Notes under the pieces: model-generated
Told to the model about the DNA's origin: nothing
Database searches by the model: none
What the model saw: the letters and a program-made list of their open reading frames with translations, nothing else
Made by a program: the position numbers and the translations under genes
DNA from: Microbacterium schleiferi
Lineage (GTDB): Bacteria; Actinomycetota; Actinomycetes; Actinomycetales; Microbacteriaceae
Direction: 5' to 3'
Assembly (NCBI RefSeq): GCF_020781975.1
Contig: NZ_JAJGNI010000008.1
Coordinates: forward strand, 148,006 to 212,005
DNA: 64,000 bases
In this document: one piece after another, positions 16,520-25,742 of the stretch
Position numbering within the stretch: the first letter of the stretch is position 1
Layout: the number at the start of each line of letters is the position of its first letter

Positions 16520-16592
16520 AGGGCGGGTGGGACTTGAACCCACGATCGTCGGGTTATGAGCCCGCTGCCTTGACCAGCTTGGCCACCGCCCC
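16519..16592 (-). tRNA. tRNA with anticodon CAT (Met; elongator or Ile2 not excluded)
   Basis: A 74-nt cloverleaf: acceptor GGGGCGG / CCGCCCT with a G-U pair at 1-72, D arm GCCAAGCTGGTCAAGGC, anticodon loop CTCATAA, T arm GTGGG-TTCAAGT-CCCAC. CCA is not encoded. The anticodon stem has three G-C pairs next to the loop, as in initiator tRNA, but the first pair and D arm are not initiator-like, so elongator Met is the best call. TACGCT about 10 nt upstream is a candidate -10. Confidence 0.85.
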
Positions 16593-16620
16593 CTGCCAGA
16601 TCAGCGTACCGGGCGTGCGC

Positions 16621-17631
16621 TCACGACGCGGACTTCGAACCGTCTGCCGATGACTCGTCCGAGGAGCTTCCGCGCGTGAACGGTAGCTCGAGGCTGTCGC
16701 TGATCACCTGGGGGTGGTTGCGCGCCAGGCTGATCACTCCGTATACGGCGAGGGCGCCGGCGACCCCGAACCCGATGAAGGCCCACAGCGGCGCAGTCTC
16801 GGCTTCCTGCAGCACGACAAGCCCGATGAACACCGCCACGATCGGGTCGATCACCGTCAGGCCCGCGATCACGAGATCGGGTGGCCCGAGGCTGTACGCC
16901 GTCTGGACGAAGTACGCACCGACCGCCACCGCCGCCAACAGGGCGACGACGCACAGCAGAGTGAGCCAGTCGAAGTTCTGGTCCCGGATCCGGCTCAGGA
17001 CCACCTTCGCGAGTGTCGCCACGAAGCCGTAGAGAACGCCTGAGGCGACGATGTAGAACAGCGCTAGACCGTGCTTGCGGAACACGAGCCAGAGAACGGC
17101 GAAGATGACGATGGTCACCGCCAGCAGACCGAGGATTACCAGCAGCTGCGCCTGCGTGACGGGGCGCTCGGTGGCAAAGAACGCGGCGATCGTCACGAAG
17201 ATGAAGATCCCGCCCACTGCCGCGATGATCGATCGAATCGACTGGCGCGTGGGGCGATGCCCACTGATGCGGGCGTTGAGCAGGGTGGTGATGACCAGCG
17301 AGACGGCTCCGAGCGGTTGCACCAGGATCAGCGGCGCAACCGAAAGCGCAGCGAGCTGGCAGACGATCGCGAGCCCCAACATGATGGTGCCCGCCAGCCA
17401 CGATGGCCGCCGCAGCAGGTTCAGAAGATGATTGCGGTCGAGCCCGTTCCCGCCAGAGCGGCCGGTGAGCTTCTCAACCTTCTGGACGCCCCGGTACTGA
17501 TACTGGGCACCGAACGACATGAAGATGGCACCGAGCAGTGCGAGGGGAATCCCGGCGAGGATCGCGGGGTCGCGGAACGCCTCAGTGATCTGGTCGGTCA
17601 CGCTTGCCGACACGGTCAGGAGGAGCACCAT
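16621..17631 (-). CDS. DMT-superfamily (EamA-like) transporter
   Basis: An integral membrane protein of 336 residues with about nine hydrophobic helices, for example AILAGIPLALLGAIFMSFGA, WLAGTIMLGLAIVCQLAALS, and VIFAVLWLVF. The layout and the FGAQYQYRGVQKVE segment after helix 1 resemble the NIPA/DMT-like group of actinobacteria; the substrate is unknown. The C-terminus is a short Ser/Asp-rich tail. The ATG at 17631 is the longest start, but TAGGGT followed by 6 nt points to the GTG at 17628 as the leaderless start. It is divergent from def, 53 nt apart. Confidence 0.8.
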   Translation of the reverse strand: MVLLLTVSASVTDQITEAFRDPAILAGIPLALLGAIFMSFGAQYQYRGVQKVEKLTGRSGGNGLDRNHLLNLLRRPSWLAGTIMLGLAIVCQLAALSVAPLILVQPLGAVSLVITTLLNARISGHRPTRQSIRSIIAAVGGIFIFVTIAAFFATERPVTQAQLLVILGLLAVTIVIFAVLWLVFRKHGLALFYIVASGVLYGFVATLAKVVLSRIRDQNFDWLTLLCVVALLAAVAVGAYFVQTAYSLGPPDLVIAGLTVIDPIVAVFIGLVVLQEAETAPLWAFIGFGVAGALAVYGVISLARNHPQVISDSLELPFTRGSSSDESSADGSKSAS

Positions 17632-17634
17632 TCG

Positions 17635-17640
17635 ACCCTA
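17635..17640 (-). promoter_or_regulatory. -10 hexamer of the DMT transporter
   Basis: TAGGGT on the minus strand, 6 nt before a GTG and only 3 nt before the ATG, favouring the GTG at 17628 as start of a leaderless mRNA. Confidence 0.45.
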
Positions 17641-17672
17641 TCCCGGCGTCGGCCAGACGCCGTGTGTCTCAA

Positions 17673-17678
17673 TAGGCT
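17673..17678 (+). promoter_or_regulatory. -10 hexamer of leaderless def
   Basis: TAGGCT, 6 nt, ATG. It is divergent from the transporter -10 with 32 bp between the two hexamers. Confidence 0.6.
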
Positions 17679-17684
17679 TGTCGC

Positions 17685-18251
17685 ATGGCTGTTCTCCCGA
17701 TCCGCATCATGGGCGATCCCGTCCTCCACGCTCCCGCCACTGCCGTCGCGGAGATCAGCGATGACATCCGTCAGCTCGTCGCTGACATGTACGAGACGAT
17801 GGATGCCGCCCCTGGCGTCGGCCTGGCGGCCCCGCAAGTAGGCGTAGGGCTTCGGATCTTCACCTACAGCTACACCGATGATGACGGTGCACCGTGGCGA
17901 GGCGTGGTCATCAACCCGGAGCTGTGGATCACTCCCCTGGAGCCGGGCGAGCCCGATCCCGAGGAGGAGTCGGAGGGGTGCCTCTCATTCCCGGGTGAGC
18001 GGTTCCCGCTGCGCCGCTCCGAGCGTGCCCGGGTCACCGGGATCGATCTCGACGGCCAGCCCGTCGACATCGAGGTCGACGGGTGGCGCGCCCGCATCCT
18101 GCAACACGAGTTCGACCACCTCGACGGTGTGCTCTACCTGGACCGGCTCGGTGACCGCGACTGGCGCACCGCCCAGAAGATCTCCCGCAAACAGGGCTGG
18201 GGCACACCGGGGAAGTCGTGGATGCCGGGAGTGGACGACCTCGACGCCTGA
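17685..18251 (+). CDS. def: Peptide deformylase
   Basis: Removes the formyl group from the N-terminal methionine of new proteins; a cytosolic metalloenzyme. At 188 residues it has all three motifs: GVGLAAPQ at 44-51, EGCLS at 97-101 with metal ligand Cys99, and HEFDH at 141-145 with two His ligands and the catalytic Glu. It is a single gene with its own leaderless-type promoter, convergent with tRNA-Asn. Confidence 0.97.
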   Translation: MAVLPIRIMGDPVLHAPATAVAEISDDIRQLVADMYETMDAAPGVGLAAPQVGVGLRIFTYSYTDDDGAPWRGVVINPELWITPLEPGEPDPEEESEGCLSFPGERFPLRRSERARVTGIDLDGQPVDIEVDGWRARILQHEFDHLDGVLYLDRLGDRDWRTAQKISRKQGWGTPGKSWMPGVDDLDA

Positions 18252-18275
18252 ACGGAGGACGAGGGTATGGAGTAA

Positions 18276-18351
18276 TGGCTCCCCGGCTTGGACTCGAACC
18301 AAGAACCTATCGGTTAACAGCCGATTGCTCTGCCAATTGAGCTACCGAGGA
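18276..18351 (-). tRNA. tRNA-Asn (anticodon GTT)
   Basis: A 76-nt cloverleaf with encoded CCA: acceptor TCCTCGG / CCGGGGA, D arm AGCTCAATTGGCAGAGC, anticodon loop CTGTTAA with GTT, T arm CTTGG-TTCGAGT-CCAAG. A TAAGAT hexamer at 18381-18386 and a hairpin lie upstream. Confidence 0.96.
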
Positions 18352-18355
18352 ATAT

Positions 18356-18371
18356 GCCCGCCGCAGCGGGC
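18356..18371 (-). other. Hairpin in the 5' leader of tRNA-Asn
   Basis: GCCCGC-TGCG-GCGGGC lies 4 nt before the tRNA 5' end on the minus strand. It could guide 5' processing or be the end of the upstream ABC transcript. Confidence 0.5.
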
Positions 18372-18435
18372 AACCCCACTATCTTAGCAAAGCCGACGGG
18401 GTTTCAACGACGCGAGCCAGGCCCTCGTCGCGCCG

Positions 18436-19224
18436 TCAGGACACGACGAAGCGGCGGTCTGCTTCTGCGCTCGGCGTCCAGATCAGATCGTTCGTACCGT
18501 GGCCGAACGCGACGACGTGCCCACCGCGAAGTACGAGCACGTTTGCGTCGAGTTCCTTCACGGCTTCGGGGTCATGCGTGGAGATGACAGCTGCCATGCC
18601 GGTGTCATCTCGTCGCCGCGTGATGGCCTCGCGCGCGGCTTTGCGGACTTCGACATCGAGATTCGCGAACGGTTCGTCGGCCACGAGAATCCGCGGGTCG
18701 ACGACGAGGCCTCGGGCGAGCGCCACACGCTGGCGCATCCCCGCCGAAAGCTCGTAGGGGAACTTGTTCGCAACGCCCAGGGGAAGCATGAGCTCATCGA
18801 GCAGGCCCGCGACGCGGATCGCGAGGGCCTTCTGGTTGATTCGCCGCTCCCTCGAGGTGATCGGCTCGGCGATGACCTCCGAGACCGTCAGCCGGGAGGG
18901 CAAGTGTGCGCCGGCTGATTGAGGCAGGTAGCCGGCGAAATATGTCAGTTCGCGGATCGCCCTGCCGGGGCGCCGGACCGAGATGCCATCGACGAGCGCG
19001 TCTCCCCCGGTGACCGACACGCCTTCGTGCGCGCGACCAGCAAGCACCGAAAGGAGGCTCGATTTTCCGGCGCCGGTAGGACCCATGAGCGCAAGAACCG
19101 AGCCGCGAGCGACAGTGAAGGTGATCCCGTCGATGAGCTTGTCGGTCTCGCCGCGACCGGTGTGACTGATCGAGAGGTCCGAGCACACGATCGCCGCTTC
19201 GGTGGCTCTGCGACGAGGAGACAT
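18436..19224 (-). CDS. ABC transporter ATP-binding protein, without adjacent permease
   Basis: A 262-residue ATPase. Walker A GPTGAGKS lies at about 48-55, the signature region is ELSAGMRQRVALARG, and Walker B VDPRILVADEP follows with the H-loop STHDPEA. The closest pattern is the importer-type ATPases of the dipeptide or lipoprotein groups, but it has no partner: neighbours are tRNA-Asn and dnaG. The permease must be elsewhere. CAGGAT lies 6 nt before a GAGGGT-ATG start, so it can be read either as leaderless or with GAGGG as ribosome site. Confidence 0.85.
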   Translation of the reverse strand: MSPRRRATEAAIVCSDLSISHTGRGETDKLIDGITFTVARGSVLALMGPTGAGKSSLLSVLAGRAHEGVSVTGGDALVDGISVRRPGRAIRELTYFAGYLPQSAGAHLPSRLTVSEVIAEPITSRERRINQKALAIRVAGLLDELMLPLGVANKFPYELSAGMRQRVALARGLVVDPRILVADEPFANLDVEVRKAAREAITRRRDDTGMAAVISTHDPEAVKELDANVLVLRGGHVVAFGHGTNDLIWTPSAEADRRFVVS

Positions 19225-19230
19225 ACCCTC

Positions 19231-19236
19231 ATCCTG
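19231..19236 (-). promoter_or_regulatory. Candidate -10 of the ABC ATPase gene
   Basis: CAGGAT, 6 nt (GAGGGT), ATG on the minus strand, in the 53-nt gap after dnaG. Confidence 0.35.
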
Positions 19237-19277
19237 CCGTGCCGTTGCGCTGGGATCCAGTCCAGAGTCCCGGTCGA

Positions 19278-21173
19278 TCAGCGTTCGGTGTCGCCTGTCC
19301 AGCGCTGCCGCTCCAGATCGAGCTCGCGCAGCTGCAGGCGAATCCGACGCCCCTCCTCGGAGTCCGGAGGCACGCGCTGGACTGCGCGAACCAGTTCCGC
19401 CTTCTCCGAATCGACGCGTCGCACGATCAATCGACGCATCAAATCGGATGCCGAGGCTGCGGCATCCGCCTCGCCGAGGGCCGGGAACGCAGACATGAGC
19501 AGCTCCGAGCCGAGCGCGCGGTAGGGCTCGCGGATGGTGTCAACGGCCTGCACTGCCCATCCCGCTCGCGTGTAATCGGGCGCCTCGACCACGGCGGCAC
19601 GAACGGCATCGAGCGCGGGGTGCTGGAACGCCGCTCCCAGGGCGCGCCGGACCGTCGCATCGTCGAGGCGGTGCCCGAATTGCAGAGCCGCCATGAGCGC
19701 GTCACGCTCGATTACGACATCGCGGGTACGAGGAAGCGACGCGATCGTCGGGATCAGCACCGGTGCAGAGACGGCCGCTCCGTCATCCGGATGCTGGCGC
19801 TCAGCCGGCGCCGCGTCATCGCGCCCACGCCGCTGCGGCGACCCGCCTGTGTCACGCGAACGGGAAGCTCGCGATACCGCTGCGCTCACCTCGTCGAGAT
19901 CCAGACCGATCCGGCGCGCGAGGACGCGGACGTACCCGGGTCGCAACGACGGGTCTCGGATGTCGGCGACAACAGGTGCGGCTGCGCGGAGCGCTGCGGC
20001 GCGCCCCTCCACAGTGCCGAGGTCGTACTGCGAAAGGCGCTGGTCGATGACGAACTCGAACATCGGCGCCTTGGTTGTCATGAGGGCGCGCACGGCGTCG
20101 TCACCACGAGCGAGCCTCAGGTCGCACGGGTCTAGCCCGTCCGGCGCCACGGCCACGTACGTCTGTGCCGAAAAGCGCTTCTCGTCGGCGAAGGCGCGGA
20201 GCGCCGCCTTCTGACCCGCGGCATCCGGGTCGAAGGTGAAGACGACCTCTCCCCCGCTCGAATCGTCGCCCATGACACGCCTGAGCACCGTGATGTGATC
20301 GCTGCCGAACGCCGTTCCACAGGTTGCGATCGCCGTCGTGATGCCTGCGAGATGACACGCCATGACATCGGTATAGCCCTCGACGACCACGACGCGATGC
20401 TCCCGGGAAATGTCTCGCTTGGCAAGGTCGAGGCCGTACAGTACCTGCGACTTCCGGTAGATCGAGGTCTCTGGGGTGTTCAGGTACTTCGGCCCCTGGT
20501 CATCCTCGAGCAGCCGTCGCGCCCCGAACCCGACGACTTGGCTGGTCACATCTCGGATCGGCCAGATGAGGCGGCCGCGAAAGCGGTCGTACGTGCCGCG
20601 CTGGCCCTGCGAGAGCAGCCCCGCAGCCAACAGCTCCTCGCGCGTGAACCCTTGCCCAGCGAGAGCGTCTGAGAGGTTTGACCAGCCCTTGGGCGCAAAG
20701 CCCACCCCGAAGTGCGCAGCGGCAGCAGCGTCGAACCCTCGCTCACCCAGAAACCGGCGTCCGACCTCGGCCTCGGGCGTCAGAAGCTGGGCTCGAAAGT
20801 ACTCGGCAGCTGCAGCGTTTGCCGCGTAGAGGCGACTACGTCCCGAGTTCTCCGGTGCCGCGCCGCCCTCCTCGAAGTGCAGGGTGTAGCCGATCCGCCC
20901 GGCCAACCGCTCGACAGCCTCGGTGAAGCTCAGGTGGTCCATCTTGCGCAGGAATGAGTACACATCGCCGGACTCGCCACACCCGAAGCAGTGATAGAAG
21001 CCGACCTGCGGTCGCACATGGAAGCTCGGGCTGCGCTCATCGTGGAAGGGGCACAGTCCCTTCAGCGAACCGACACCGGCGGGCTTGAGGGCTACACGCT
21101 CGCCAATCACATCGGCGATGTTCGTCCGCGCCTTCACCTCGTCGATGTCGGCCTGCGCGATCCGTCCTGGCAT
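19278..21173 (-). CDS. dnaG: DNA primase
   Basis: Makes the RNA primers for DNA replication. At 631 residues it is normal for actinobacteria. The CHC2 zinc finger has CPFH at 41-44 and HCFGC at 61-65; the TOPRIM core shows [12 protein letters not shown] and the acidic TFDPDAAG; the last 150 residues are the variable helicase-interacting region. It starts 9 nt after the dgt stop and belongs to a dusB-dgt-dnaG transcript. The dgt-dnaG pairing is widely conserved in actinobacteria. Confidence 0.96.
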   Translation of the reverse strand: MPGRIAQADIDEVKARTNIADVIGERVALKPAGVGSLKGLCPFHDERSPSFHVRPQVGFYHCFGCGESGDVYSFLRKMDHLSFTEAVERLAGRIGYTLHFEEGGAAPENSGRSRLYAANAAAAEYFRAQLLTPEAEVGRRFLGERGFDAAAAAHFGVGFAPKGWSNLSDALAGQGFTREELLAAGLLSQGQRGTYDRFRGRLIWPIRDVTSQVVGFGARRLLEDDQGPKYLNTPETSIYRKSQVLYGLDLAKRDISREHRVVVVEGYTDVMACHLAGITTAIATCGTAFGSDHITVLRRVMGDDSSGGEVVFTFDPDAAGQKAALRAFADEKRFSAQTYVAVAPDGLDPCDLRLARGDDAVRALMTTKAPMFEFVIDQRLSQYDLGTVEGRAAALRAAAPVVADIRDPSLRPGYVRVLARRIGLDLDEVSAAVSRASRSRDTGGSPQRRGRDDAAPAERQHPDDGAAVSAPVLIPTIASLPRTRDVVIERDALMAALQFGHRLDDATVRRALGAAFQHPALDAVRAAVVEAPDYTRAGWAVQAVDTIREPYRALGSELLMSAFPALGEADAAASASDLMRRLIVRRVDSEKAELVRAVQRVPPDSEEGRRIRLQLRELDLERQRWTGDTER

Positions 21174-21182
21174 CAGGCCGCC

Positions 21183-22499
21183 CTACCGGGCCCGCATCGG
21201 CGCGCCGGGCACCCAGATGCCGAGGGATGCGACATCGACCTCGCCAACGAGGCGGCCGTGCCACGAGATCGCGTGCTGATCGGTCAGGCTTGCGACTTGA
21301 TCGACGATGGTGCGGCGCCGTTCGCGGTCGGTCGTGGCGTGATCGAAGTCTTCACGGTGCACAGTATCCAGCTCGTGCGGGTTCTCCCACAGCGCTGTGG
21401 CCAGGCGCTTGAGCAGGCGCCGCTGCTCTTTGTACAGCGCCTTGCGGCCGTCGATACTCACCACCACAGCACCAATGATGCCCTTGAGCACCCCCATCTC
21501 GGCCTCGATGACACGAGGCACCACGACGTGTGCGTGAAAACGCGTCAGTTCCGGACCTCCGGCTGCTGCCCGGGTCGCCGTCACTGCGGCACGCGCGAAG
21601 CGTCCAATGAGGTCGCTGGTCAGGTTCTTCAACCGCGCGAGGTCGGAGCGCGTTCCCGAGAAACTGGCAACCCATTCCGGCATCCGCATGAGGCGATAGA
21701 GGGCGTCCTCGAGCTCGTCCCGCGCAAAGTCGTATCCCACCCAGGTCTGGATGGCCTGGATGAGCGCGTCATGCTCGGCAGGGTCGGCCAGGCGCGCGGG
21801 GTCGAGGTACCCGTTGACGATGGCGTCCTCGAAATCGTGTACGGAATAGGCGATGTCGTCGGAGAGATCCATGACCTCGGCCTCGATGCAGCGAACGCGG
21901 CCGGGAGCGCCCTCGCGCATCCACGTGAAGACCGCCTCATCCTCGTCGTATACCCCGTACTTGAGCCGGCCACCCGGATCAGGAAGCGGATGCGCGGAAG
22001 TCCACGGGTACTTGCAGGTGGCATCCAGGCTCGCGCGCGTGAGGTTGAGGCCGTGGCTTCGGCCGGTGGCGTCGATCACCTTGGGCTCCAGGCGCGACAG
22101 GATGCGCAGGGTCTGCGCGTTCCCCTCGAACCCGCCGATGTCTTCTGCCCAGTCGTTCAGGGCGCGCTCGCCGTTATGGCCGAAGGGAGGATGCCCCAGG
22201 TCGTGACTCAGGCACGCGGTATCGACCACGTCAGGTGCGAGCTGCAGCGCCGTCGCAAGCTCGCGCCCGACCTGCGCGACCTCGAGCGAGTGCGTCAAGC
22301 GGTTGCGAGCGAAGTCCGCAGGGCTTGCCGGGCTCAAGACTTGGGTCTTTGCGGCAAGTCGACGAAGCGCAGCCGAATGCAGCACGCGCGCCCGATCCCG
22401 TGCGAAGCCGTCGCGCTGCGATCGGTGGTGCTCAGCGTAGAAGCGCTCGGCATCGGCATCCGCATATCCCGGATGCACCGGAATGCCCCGCTCAGCCAC
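21183..22499 (-). CDS. dgt: dGTP triphosphohydrolase (HD domain)
   Basis: Cleaves dGTP or other dNTPs to the nucleoside and triphosphate, helping balance dNTP pools. The HD metal site is visible: H70 in [11 protein letters not shown] at 99-100 in [16 protein letters not shown], and a later Asp in [13 protein letters not shown] took the GTG at 22499 ([12 protein letters not shown], 438 residues), which overlaps the end of dusB by 8 nt and matches the start of family members. The open frame upstream of it is the other reading of dusB. Confidence 0.9.
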   Translation of the reverse strand: MAERGIPVHPGYADADAERFYAEHHRSQRDGFARDRARVLHSAALRRLAAKTQVLSPASPADFARNRLTHSLEVAQVGRELATALQLAPDVVDTACLSHDLGHPPFGHNGERALNDWAEDIGGFEGNAQTLRILSRLEPKVIDATGRSHGLNLTRASLDATCKYPWTSAHPLPDPGGRLKYGVYDEDEAVFTWMREGAPGRVRCIEAEVMDLSDDIAYSVHDFEDAIVNGYLDPARLADPAEHDALIQAIQTWVGYDFARDELEDALYRLMRMPEWVASFSGTRSDLARLKNLTSDLIGRFARAAVTATRAAAGGPELTRFHAHVVVPRVIEAEMGVLKGIIGAVVVSIDGRKALYKEQRRLLKRLATALWENPHELDTVHREDFDHATTDRERRRTIVDQVASLTDQHAISWHGRLVGEVDVASLGIWVPGAPMRAR

Positions 22500-23655
22500 C
22501 GCTGTGATCCAGTTCGGCCTCGGCCAGCGCGCACGATTCCACGCCGTCGATCTCCTGCGACTCAAGCCACCGGTCGGGCAGGGCGGGTCGCTTCGGGCTC
22601 CCTGCGCGCCCACGCTGGCCCTCGGCGGCGGCGCCGGGATAGGGGGCGTCCAGGTCCAGCTCCGCGAGAAGCTCGTCGATCTCGGCGAGCGAGGATGCCG
22701 TCGCGAGCCGAGCACGCAGATCACCGCCTACCGGGTAGCCCTTGAAGTACCAGGCGACATGCTTACGGATGTCGCGACAGCCGCGGCCCTCGTCCTCGAA
22801 GAACTCGACGAGGAGTTCGGCATGCCGGCGAAACGCCTGCGCGACGAACCCGAGGTTCGCGTCCACGGTCGGGCCGGCATCCACATCGAACGCCCGCGCC
22901 AGCTCTCCGAACAGCCAGGGCCGCCCAAGGCATCCCCGACCCACGACGACCCCGTCACACCCGGTCTCGGCCATCATCCGCGTCGCGTCCTCGGCGGCCC
23001 AGATGTCGCCGTTGCCGAGCACCGGAACTGACGTGACGTGCTCCTTGAGTCGGGCGATCGCCTCCCAGTCAGCTTCCCCGGAGTAGAACTGGGCGGCGGT
23101 GCGAGCGTGAAGCGCGACGGCTGAGACCCCGGCATCCTCGGCGATTCTGCCGGCTTGGAGATAGGTGAGATGGTCGTCGTCGATTCCCTTACGCATCTTC
23201 ACCGTCACGGGGATGGGCCCCGCCGCGGCTACGGCGCGCGTCACGATCTCACGGAAGAGGCCGAGCTTCCACGGCAGGGCGGCGCCGCCGCCCTTGCGCG
23301 TGACTTTCGGGACGGGGCATCCGAAGTTCATGTCGATGTGATCTGCCCGGTCTTCCTCGACCAGTACCCGAACCGCACCCTCCACCGTGGCGGGATCCAC
23401 ACCGTAGAGCTGAATCGATCGCGGCGTTTCGGACTCGTGATGGGTGATCAACCGCATCGTCGTGTCGTTGCGCTCGACGAGTGCCCGTGACGTGATCATC
23501 TCGCTGACATAGAGACCGGCGCCGTACTCGCGACACAACCGCCGAAACGCGGTGTTGGTGATGCCGGCCATCGGCGCGAGCACGACCGGCGCGTCGACCG
23601 TGATCGGGCCGATGCGCAACGGCGCGACAGACGTGGCTGACGGTGTTGACGGCAT
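22492..23655 (-). CDS. dusB: tRNA-dihydrouridine synthase, DusB type
   Basis: A flavin enzyme of 387 residues reducing uridines in tRNA D-loops. The TIM barrel begins VVLAPMAGITNTAFR; the active-site Cys is in NFGCPVPKVTRKGGG; the FMN-phosphate region is GCDGVVVGRGCLGRPWLF. The ATG at 23655 is used because GAGAAT lies 6 nt upstream and the family begins here. The ORF continues 35 codons farther with no similarity. It leads a dusB-dgt-dnaG operon, divergent from a peroxidase gene. Confidence 0.95.
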   Translation of the reverse strand: MPSTPSATSVAPLRIGPITVDAPVVLAPMAGITNTAFRRLCREYGAGLYVSEMITSRALVERNDTTMRLITHHESETPRSIQLYGVDPATVEGAVRVLVEEDRADHIDMNFGCPVPKVTRKGGGAALPWKLGLFREIVTRAVAAAGPIPVTVKMRKGIDDDHLTYLQAGRIAEDAGVSAVALHARTAAQFYSGEADWEAIARLKEHVTSVPVLGNGDIWAAEDATRMMAETGCDGVVVGRGCLGRPWLFGELARAFDVDAGPTVDANLGFVAQAFRRHAELLVEFFEDEGRGCRDIRKHVAWYFKGYPVGGDLRARLATASSLAEIDELLAELDLDAPYPGAAAEGQRGRAGSPKRPALPDRWLESQEIDGVESCALAEAELDHSGG

Positions 23656-23661
23656 CCACCC

Positions 23662-23667
23662 ATTCTC
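23662..23667 (-). promoter_or_regulatory. -10 hexamer of leaderless dusB
   Basis: GAGAAT, 6 nt (GGGTGG), ATG on the minus strand. The GGGTGG could also act as a ribosome site. Confidence 0.45.
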
Positions 23668-23713
23668 CCAGACCTGCGCCTCGACGTGCCGCGCCCTCCC
23701 CCGCAGCCGCCGG

Positions 23714-23719
23714 TAGCCT
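23714..23719 (+). promoter_or_regulatory. -10 hexamer of leaderless peroxidase gene
   Basis: TAGCCT, 6 nt, ATG. It is divergent from the dusB -10 with 46 bp between the hexamers. Confidence 0.55.
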
Positions 23720-23725
23720 GAAACC

Positions 23726-24229
23726 ATGACCGACGTGCAGCAGCTTTCTCTTCGTGACATCCCCTTCGTGACCGCCGACGGCCAGACCGCGACGCTCGGG
23801 GACTACGGCGACGGCGTTGTACTGGTGGTCAATGTCGCCTCAAAGTGCGGTCTGACACCGCAGTATGCGCAGCTCGAGCAGCTTCAGAAGACCTACGGTG
23901 ATCGCGGATTCACCGTGGTCGGGTTCCCCTGCAACCAGTTCATGGGTCAGGAGCCGGGCAGCATGGACGAAATCCTCGACTACTGCTCGACCACCTGGGG
24001 TGTGTCGTTTCCGATCGCCGAGAAAGTCAAAGTCAACGGCTCTCACGCCGCGCCGCTCTACAAGGCGCTCAAGAAGGCGAAGGATGCCGAGGGCAAGCGG
24101 GGTCCGGTGCTCTGGAACTTCGAGAAGTTCTTGCTCACACCCGACGGCACCGTCCACCGGTTCCGCCCGACGACCAAGCCCGACGATCCGTCGATCGTTG
24201 AGGTGATCGAAGACTCACTCCCCCGCTGA
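23726..24229 (+). CDS. Glutathione peroxidase-family peroxidase (Cys type)
   Basis: A thioredoxin-fold peroxidase of 167 residues. The peroxidatic residue is Cys in NVASKCGLTPQY (codon TGC, not selenocysteine), with Gln in GFPCNQF and Trp in LWNFEKFL completing the site; the Cys of FPCNQF may be the resolving residue. Actinobacteria lack glutathione, so thioredoxin or a mycothiol system is the likely reductant. It is a single gene, convergent with gadB, 23 nt apart. Confidence 0.93.
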   Translation: MTDVQQLSLRDIPFVTADGQTATLGDYGDGVVLVVNVASKCGLTPQYAQLEQLQKTYGDRGFTVVGFPCNQFMGQEPGSMDEILDYCSTTWGVSFPIAEKVKVNGSHAAPLYKALKKAKDAEGKRGPVLWNFEKFLLTPDGTVHRFRPTTKPDDPSIVEVIEDSLPR

Positions 24230-24252
24230 TCTCGCGAGGCCTTCACCACCGG

Positions 24253-25647
24253 TCAGTGGTGGAAGCTGCCCGCCTCTTCCTCGCTCATCGGCACCGAGAC
24301 GGGGTGCTTGTCGAAGTGCGCAATGGCATCGCGGTAGTCATCCATCAGCAGGCTTGCCTCATCGCGGCTGAAGCCGGCGCGCACGAGGATGCGCTGTACG
24401 GCCAAGTCCTGCCGGTCGGCGGGCATAGTGTAGGCCGGGACCTGCCAGCCCCGTGTGCGCAGCCGGTCGGCAAGATCAAACAGGGTGAATCCGTGCTCGG
24501 CTCCCTCGACGAGTTTCCACGAGATAGCCGGAATGCCGTGCTCTGGACTGCCATCGTTGATGATCTCGAAGTGACCGAGCTTCGCGATCTCGGCCGCGAG
24601 GTACATCGCTGTGTCGTAGCAGGCCTGATGTACGCGCTGGTACCCCTCCCGACCGAGTCGCACGAAGTTGTAGTACTGGGCGATCACTTGGCCGCCGGGA
24701 CGGGAGAAGTTGAGCGCGAAGGTCGGCATGTTGCCGCCGAGATAGTTCACGTCGAAGATCAGATCCTCGGGAAGCTCGGATGCGTCGCGCCACACGATCC
24801 ACCCGACCCCCAGTGGGGCCAGACCGAACTTGTGGCCTGACGCATTGATCGACTTCACGCGGGGTAGGCGGAAGTCCCACACGATGTCGGGGGCGGTGAA
24901 GGGTGCGAGGAAGCCACCGCTCGCGCCGTCGACGTGGATGGGGATGTCGAGTCCGGTACGTGCCTGGAGGTCATCCAGTGCCGCACTGACTGCTTGCACT
25001 GGCTCGTACTGGCCGGTGAAGGTAACACCCAACGTGGGTACCACGCCGATCGTGTTCTCATCGGCGCGAGAAAGAACCTCATCCGGCGTCATGATCAGCC
25101 GGTCATGTTCCATGGGGATTTCGCGCAGCTCGATGTCCCAGTAGCGGGCGAACTTGTGCCAACACACCTGAACGGGCCCGCAGATGAGGTTCGGTTTGTC
25201 CGTCGACAGACCAGCTGCCCGCCGGCGCTCGCGCCATTTCCACAGCAGGGCCATACCGCCGAGCATGGCCGCCTCGCTCGAGCCGGTCGTCGATGTGCCG
25301 AGGGTGTTCTCCGCCTCGGGAGAGTTCCAGAGGTCGGCGAGGATGTGGACACACCGCGCCTCAATCGCCGCGGTCTGCGGATACTCGTCCTTGTCGACCA
25401 TGTTCTTATCGAGTGTCTCGCGCATGAGGTCCCGAACTTCGGGCTCCAGCCAGGTCTGGCAAAACGTCGCAAGGTTCTGACGCGAATTGCCGTCGAGGAT
25501 CAACTCGTCGGAAACGAGCCGATATGCGTGCCGCGCGAGCTGCTCGCTCTGGGGCATCTGGAACTTCGGCAAGCTCGCCGAGAGCTCTGTCGAGGCGAAA
25601 ACCTCGTCGAAGATCTCGTCACGGATGGTGTCGCGTTCGTGCAGCAT
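24253..25647 (-). CDS. gadB: Glutamate decarboxylase
   Basis: A PLP enzyme of 464 residues that turns glutamate into GABA and CO2 and consumes a proton, a common acid-resistance step. It aligns with class II GAD from the N-terminal [15 protein letters not shown] to the PLP lysine in [16 protein letters not shown], with HVDGASGGF carrying the PLP-binding Asp. The C-terminus ends in EEEAGSFHH; the terminal FHH resembles the pH-sensing end of E. coli GadB. No glutamate/GABA antiporter lies next to it. GAGGGGGAT precedes the ATG, after a 95-nt leader with two hairpins. Confidence 0.94.
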   Translation of the reverse strand: MLHERDTIRDEIFDEVFASTELSASLPKFQMPQSEQLARHAYRLVSDELILDGNSRQNLATFCQTWLEPEVRDLMRETLDKNMVDKDEYPQTAAIEARCVHILADLWNSPEAENTLGTSTTGSSEAAMLGGMALLWKWRERRRAAGLSTDKPNLICGPVQVCWHKFARYWDIELREIPMEHDRLIMTPDEVLSRADENTIGVVPTLGVTFTGQYEPVQAVSAALDDLQARTGLDIPIHVDGASGGFLAPFTAPDIVWDFRLPRVKSINASGHKFGLAPLGVGWIVWRDASELPEDLIFDVNYLGGNMPTFALNFSRPGGQVIAQYYNFVRLGREGYQRVHQACYDTAMYLAAEIAKLGHFEIINDGSPEHGIPAISWKLVEGAEHGFTLFDLADRLRTRGWQVPAYTMPADRQDLAVQRILVRAGFSRDEASLLMDDYRDAIAHFDKHPVSVPMSEEEAGSFHH

Positions 25648-25691
25648 GGCATCCCCCTCGGGTCTCTACCGAGTCTTTCAGCACGCACCGA

Positions 25692-25729
25692 GGCTCGCCA
25701 CCGGCGAGCCGAATCAGGCGTGGACGCCT
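25692..25729 (-). terminator. Two hairpins between uppS and gadB
   Basis: GGCTCGCC-ACC-GGCGAGCC (8-bp stem) and AGGCG-TGGA-CGCCT (5-bp stem) fill the gap after the uppS stop. The first is the better candidate for ending the recO-uppS transcript. No T-run is present. Confidence 0.5.
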
Positions 25730-25742
25730 ACCAGCGAGCAGC

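Larger units (their letters stand above)
16294..16536. repeat. Direct repeat (about 93 bp, 150 bp apart) including the tRNA-Met 3' end and terminator
   Basis: Copy 1 (16294-16386) and copy 2 (16443-16536) are almost identical. From 16315 and 16465 onward the offset is exactly 150 bp, with a single substitution. Both contain the terminator hairpin and the last 18 bases of tRNA-Met; copy 2 is attached to the intact tRNA, while copy 1 runs into unrelated sequence. The 56-80 bases between the copies hold only a CCACGG...CCGTGG hairpin. This looks like a tandem duplication or a decayed integration scar. The rest of the 16276-16518 gap holds nothing else. Confidence 0.85.

Noticed and set aside
16294..16592. 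Integrated phage or island at tRNA-Met
   Set aside because: The duplicated tRNA end is real, but no integrase, excisionase or foreign genes lie between or beside the copies.
23726..24229. Selenocysteine peroxidase
   Set aside because: The catalytic codon is TGC (Cys) and no in-frame TGA or SECIS-like hairpin was seen.
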